A program made the position numbers and the translations under genes. Below are positions 61,701-64,000 of a stretch of DNA of 64,000 nucleotides, in pieces; the first letter of the stretch is position 1, and the number at the start of each line of letters is the position of its first letter. The notes under the pieces are model-generated. The model was not told the origin of the DNA. It made no database searches and saw only the letters and a list, made by a program, of their open reading frames with translations. Source of the stretch: Romanomermis culicivorax (taxonomy: Eukaryota; Nematoda; Enoplea; Mermithida; Mermithidae); NCBI GenBank assembly GCA_963922205.1, contig CAWUHX010000398.1:146972-210971 (forward strand), read 5' to 3'.

Positions 61701-64000
61701 CAAACTCAGGCTTTCTGCTGTAATGTATCAAACATTCGAGCAACAAAATAGAAATTAGTAATATAAATATATGCTGTTCAAAAACTGTTTGATAGTGATA
61801 GAGATAAAGGGCTTGATCTATGAAACCAATAAGTGTTCATTACAATAAAGTTAAGCTTCTTTTTGATAATTCCTCTGACCTTTTAAAGGCATTTGGTGAA
61901 ATAAAAACATAACCAAATACATCTGTAAAGTGTCATTTGTAAATCCCTATATTTCTTTTTTTTCAGGAGGATATAAAATGAAAAAATAAAAAAAAAGTGT
62001 TTGTGATTCTAATGATGCAGATCAAACCTTAACGTAATAGGAATTAGTAAAGGTCAAGGGTCTGAAAATAGCATTGTTGCTTATAAAATCAAAGTTCATA
62101 ATTTATCATATGATTTAACTCACATGTGGGCAACCTCGTGGCATTAGTTTTCATGATTCTCACCACATGAGCTTTTATGACTGCACTGGAATAGACTCTA
62201 CCTGAAGCCAAAACCTTTTACACAAACTCAGGCTTTCTGCTGTAATGTATCAAACATTCGAGCAACAAAATAGAAATTAGTAATATAAATATATGCTGTT
62301 CAAAAACTGTTTGATAGTGATAGAGATAAAGGGCTTGATCTATGAAACCAATAAGTGTTCATTACAATAAAGTTAAGCTTCTCTTCTATAACTCCTCTGA
62401 CCTTTTATAAGCATTTGGTGAAATAAAAACATGACCAAATATGTCTGTAAAGTGTCATTTGTAAATCCCTATATTTCTTTTTTTCAGGAGGGTATAAAAT
62501 GGAAAAAAAAAAGTGTTTGTGGTTCTAAAGATGCAGATCAAACCTTAATCTGATAGGAATTAGTAAAGGTCGAGGGTCTGAAAATAGCATTGTTGCTTAT
62601 AAAATTAAAGTTCATAATTTATCATATAAATGAAACTCACATGTGGGCAACTTCCAGGCTTTAGTTTTCATGATTCTCACTACATGACATTTCATGACTA
62701 CACTGGAATAGAATAGTTGGAGCCAAAACCTTTTACACAAGGTCAGGCTTTCTGCTGTAATGTATCAAACATTTAAACAACAAAATAGAAATTTGTAATA
62801 TAAACATATGCTGTTCAAAAACTGTTTGATAGTGATAGAGATAAAGGGCTTGATCTATGAAACCAATAAGTGTTCATTACAATAAAGTTAAGCTTCTTTT
62901 TGATAATTCCTCTGACCTTTTAAAGGCATTTGGTGAAATAAAAACATAACCAAATACGTCTGTAAAGTGTCATTTGTAAATCCCTATATTTCTTTTTTTT
63001 CAGGAGGGTATAAAATGGAAAAATAAAAAAAAAAGTGTTTGTGATTCTAAAGATGCAGATCAAACCTTAATCTGATAGGAATTAGTAAAGGTCAAGGGTC
63101 TGAAAATGGCATTGTTGCTTATAAAATCAAAGTTCATAATTTATCATATAAATGAAACTCACATGTGGGCAACTTCCAGGCTTTAGTTTTCATGATTCTC
63201 ACTACATGACATTTCATGACTACACTGGAATAGAATAGTTGGAGCCAAAACCTTTTACACAAGGTCAGGCTTTCTGCTGTAATGTATCAAACATTTAAAC
63301 AACAAAATAGAAATTGGTAATATAAACATATGCAGTCCAAAAACTGTTTGATAGTGCTAGAGATAATGGGCTTGATCTATGAAACCAATAAGTGTTCATT
63401 ACAATAAAGTTAAACTTCTCTTTGATAATTCCTCTGACCTTTTAAAGGCATTCCGTGAAATAAAAACATGACCAAATATGTCTGTAAAGTGACATTTGTA
63501 AATCCCTATATTTCTTTTTTTCAGGAGAGTACAGAATAGAAAAATAAAAAAAAGTGTTTGTGATTCTAAAGATGCAGATCAAACCTTAATCTGATAGGAA
63601 TTAGTAAAGGTCAAGGGTCTAGTAGCATTGTTGCTTATAAAATCAAAGTTCATAATTTATCATATAAATGAAACTCACATGTGGGCAACTTCCAGGCTTT
63701 AGTTTTCATGATTCTCACTACATGACATTTCATGACTACACTGGAATAGAATAGTTGGAGCCAAAACCTTTTACACAAGGTCAGGCTTTCTGCTGTAATG
63801 TATCAAACATTTAAACAACAAAATAGAAATTGGTAATATAAACATATGCTGTTCAAAAACTGTTTGATAGTGCTAGAGATAAAGGGCTTGATCTATGAAA
63901 CCAATAAGTGTTTATTACAATAAAGTTAAACTTCTCTTTCATAATTCCTCTGACCTTTTAAAGGCATTCCGTGAAATAAAAACATGACCAAATATGTCTG

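Larger units (their letters stand above)
33380..64000 (+). repeat. Satellite DNA array, monomer about 520 bp (right block, to window end)
   Basis: The same satellite as at 5804-19704, continuing in phase after the retrotransposon, about 59 monomers in the same orientation. Divergence between monomers is small, and many neighbours look nearly identical. The flanking monomer on the left of the insertion best matches variants found here (for example near 35380-35500), so the two blocks were one array. Apart from repeated chance frames of about 77 codons, no gene, RNA gene or other element is present over 30.6 kb. Confidence 0.98.

Noticed and set aside
5804..64000. CRISPR-like array
   Set aside because: The repeats are directly adjacent monomers of about 520 bp with no unique spacers.

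Overview
The window is animal-type repetitive DNA with no host gene that I can recognise. It consists of one satellite family (monomer about 520 bp, very AT-rich) and two Ty3/gypsy-type LTR retrotransposons, both read on the minus strand. Spliceosomal-type signals, AT richness and the retroelement lineage suggest an invertebrate. I cannot name the species. Pyrimidine-tract plus CAG acceptors of nematode style occur, but they are weak evidence.

Layout. 1-5803: an old, broken gypsy element, cut by the window edge inside the linker before integrase and by satellite inside its LTR. It carries eight in-frame stops, all TGA, and several frameshifts. 5804-19704: satellite array, about 27 monomers. 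19705-33379: a 13,675-bp, nearly intact gypsy-type element with 837-bp LTRs that differ at 2 positions and a CATG target duplication. 33380-64000: the same satellite array continues to the window end, about 59 more monomers, with nested higher-order repeats of 3, 7 and 9 monomers.

The young element has the order 5' LTR (right side) - PBS - Gag-Pol (32511 down to 26481) - third gene (26081 down to 21715) - 1.2 kb non-coding - PPT - 3' LTR (left side). Gag-Pol carries a CHHC zinc knuckle, a DTG protease, a YIDD reverse transcriptase, RNase H, and an integrase with an HHCC finger and a DD35E triad. A one-base frameshift separates the integrase C-terminal segment.

The most unusual part is the third gene, which sits where an envelope gene would be. 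It does not look like an envelope. It begins with a DEDDy-type 3'-5' exonuclease domain (RNase D/WRN/MUT-7-like). A well-formed 209-bp intron appears to join it to a short ATG exon in the correct phase. It continues in one frame into an 886-residue region with an acidic coiled coil, a globular core, a basic Arg/Ser/Glu tract and a Pro/Gln/Met tail. The frame is broken by one TAG, which lies inside the exonuclease domain, and one TGA. The copy is therefore either recently inactivated or relies on readthrough. A retrotransposon carrying its own 3'-5' exonuclease is the best candidate here for an undescribed system; a role against small-RNA silencing or in RNA/cDNA processing is only inference.
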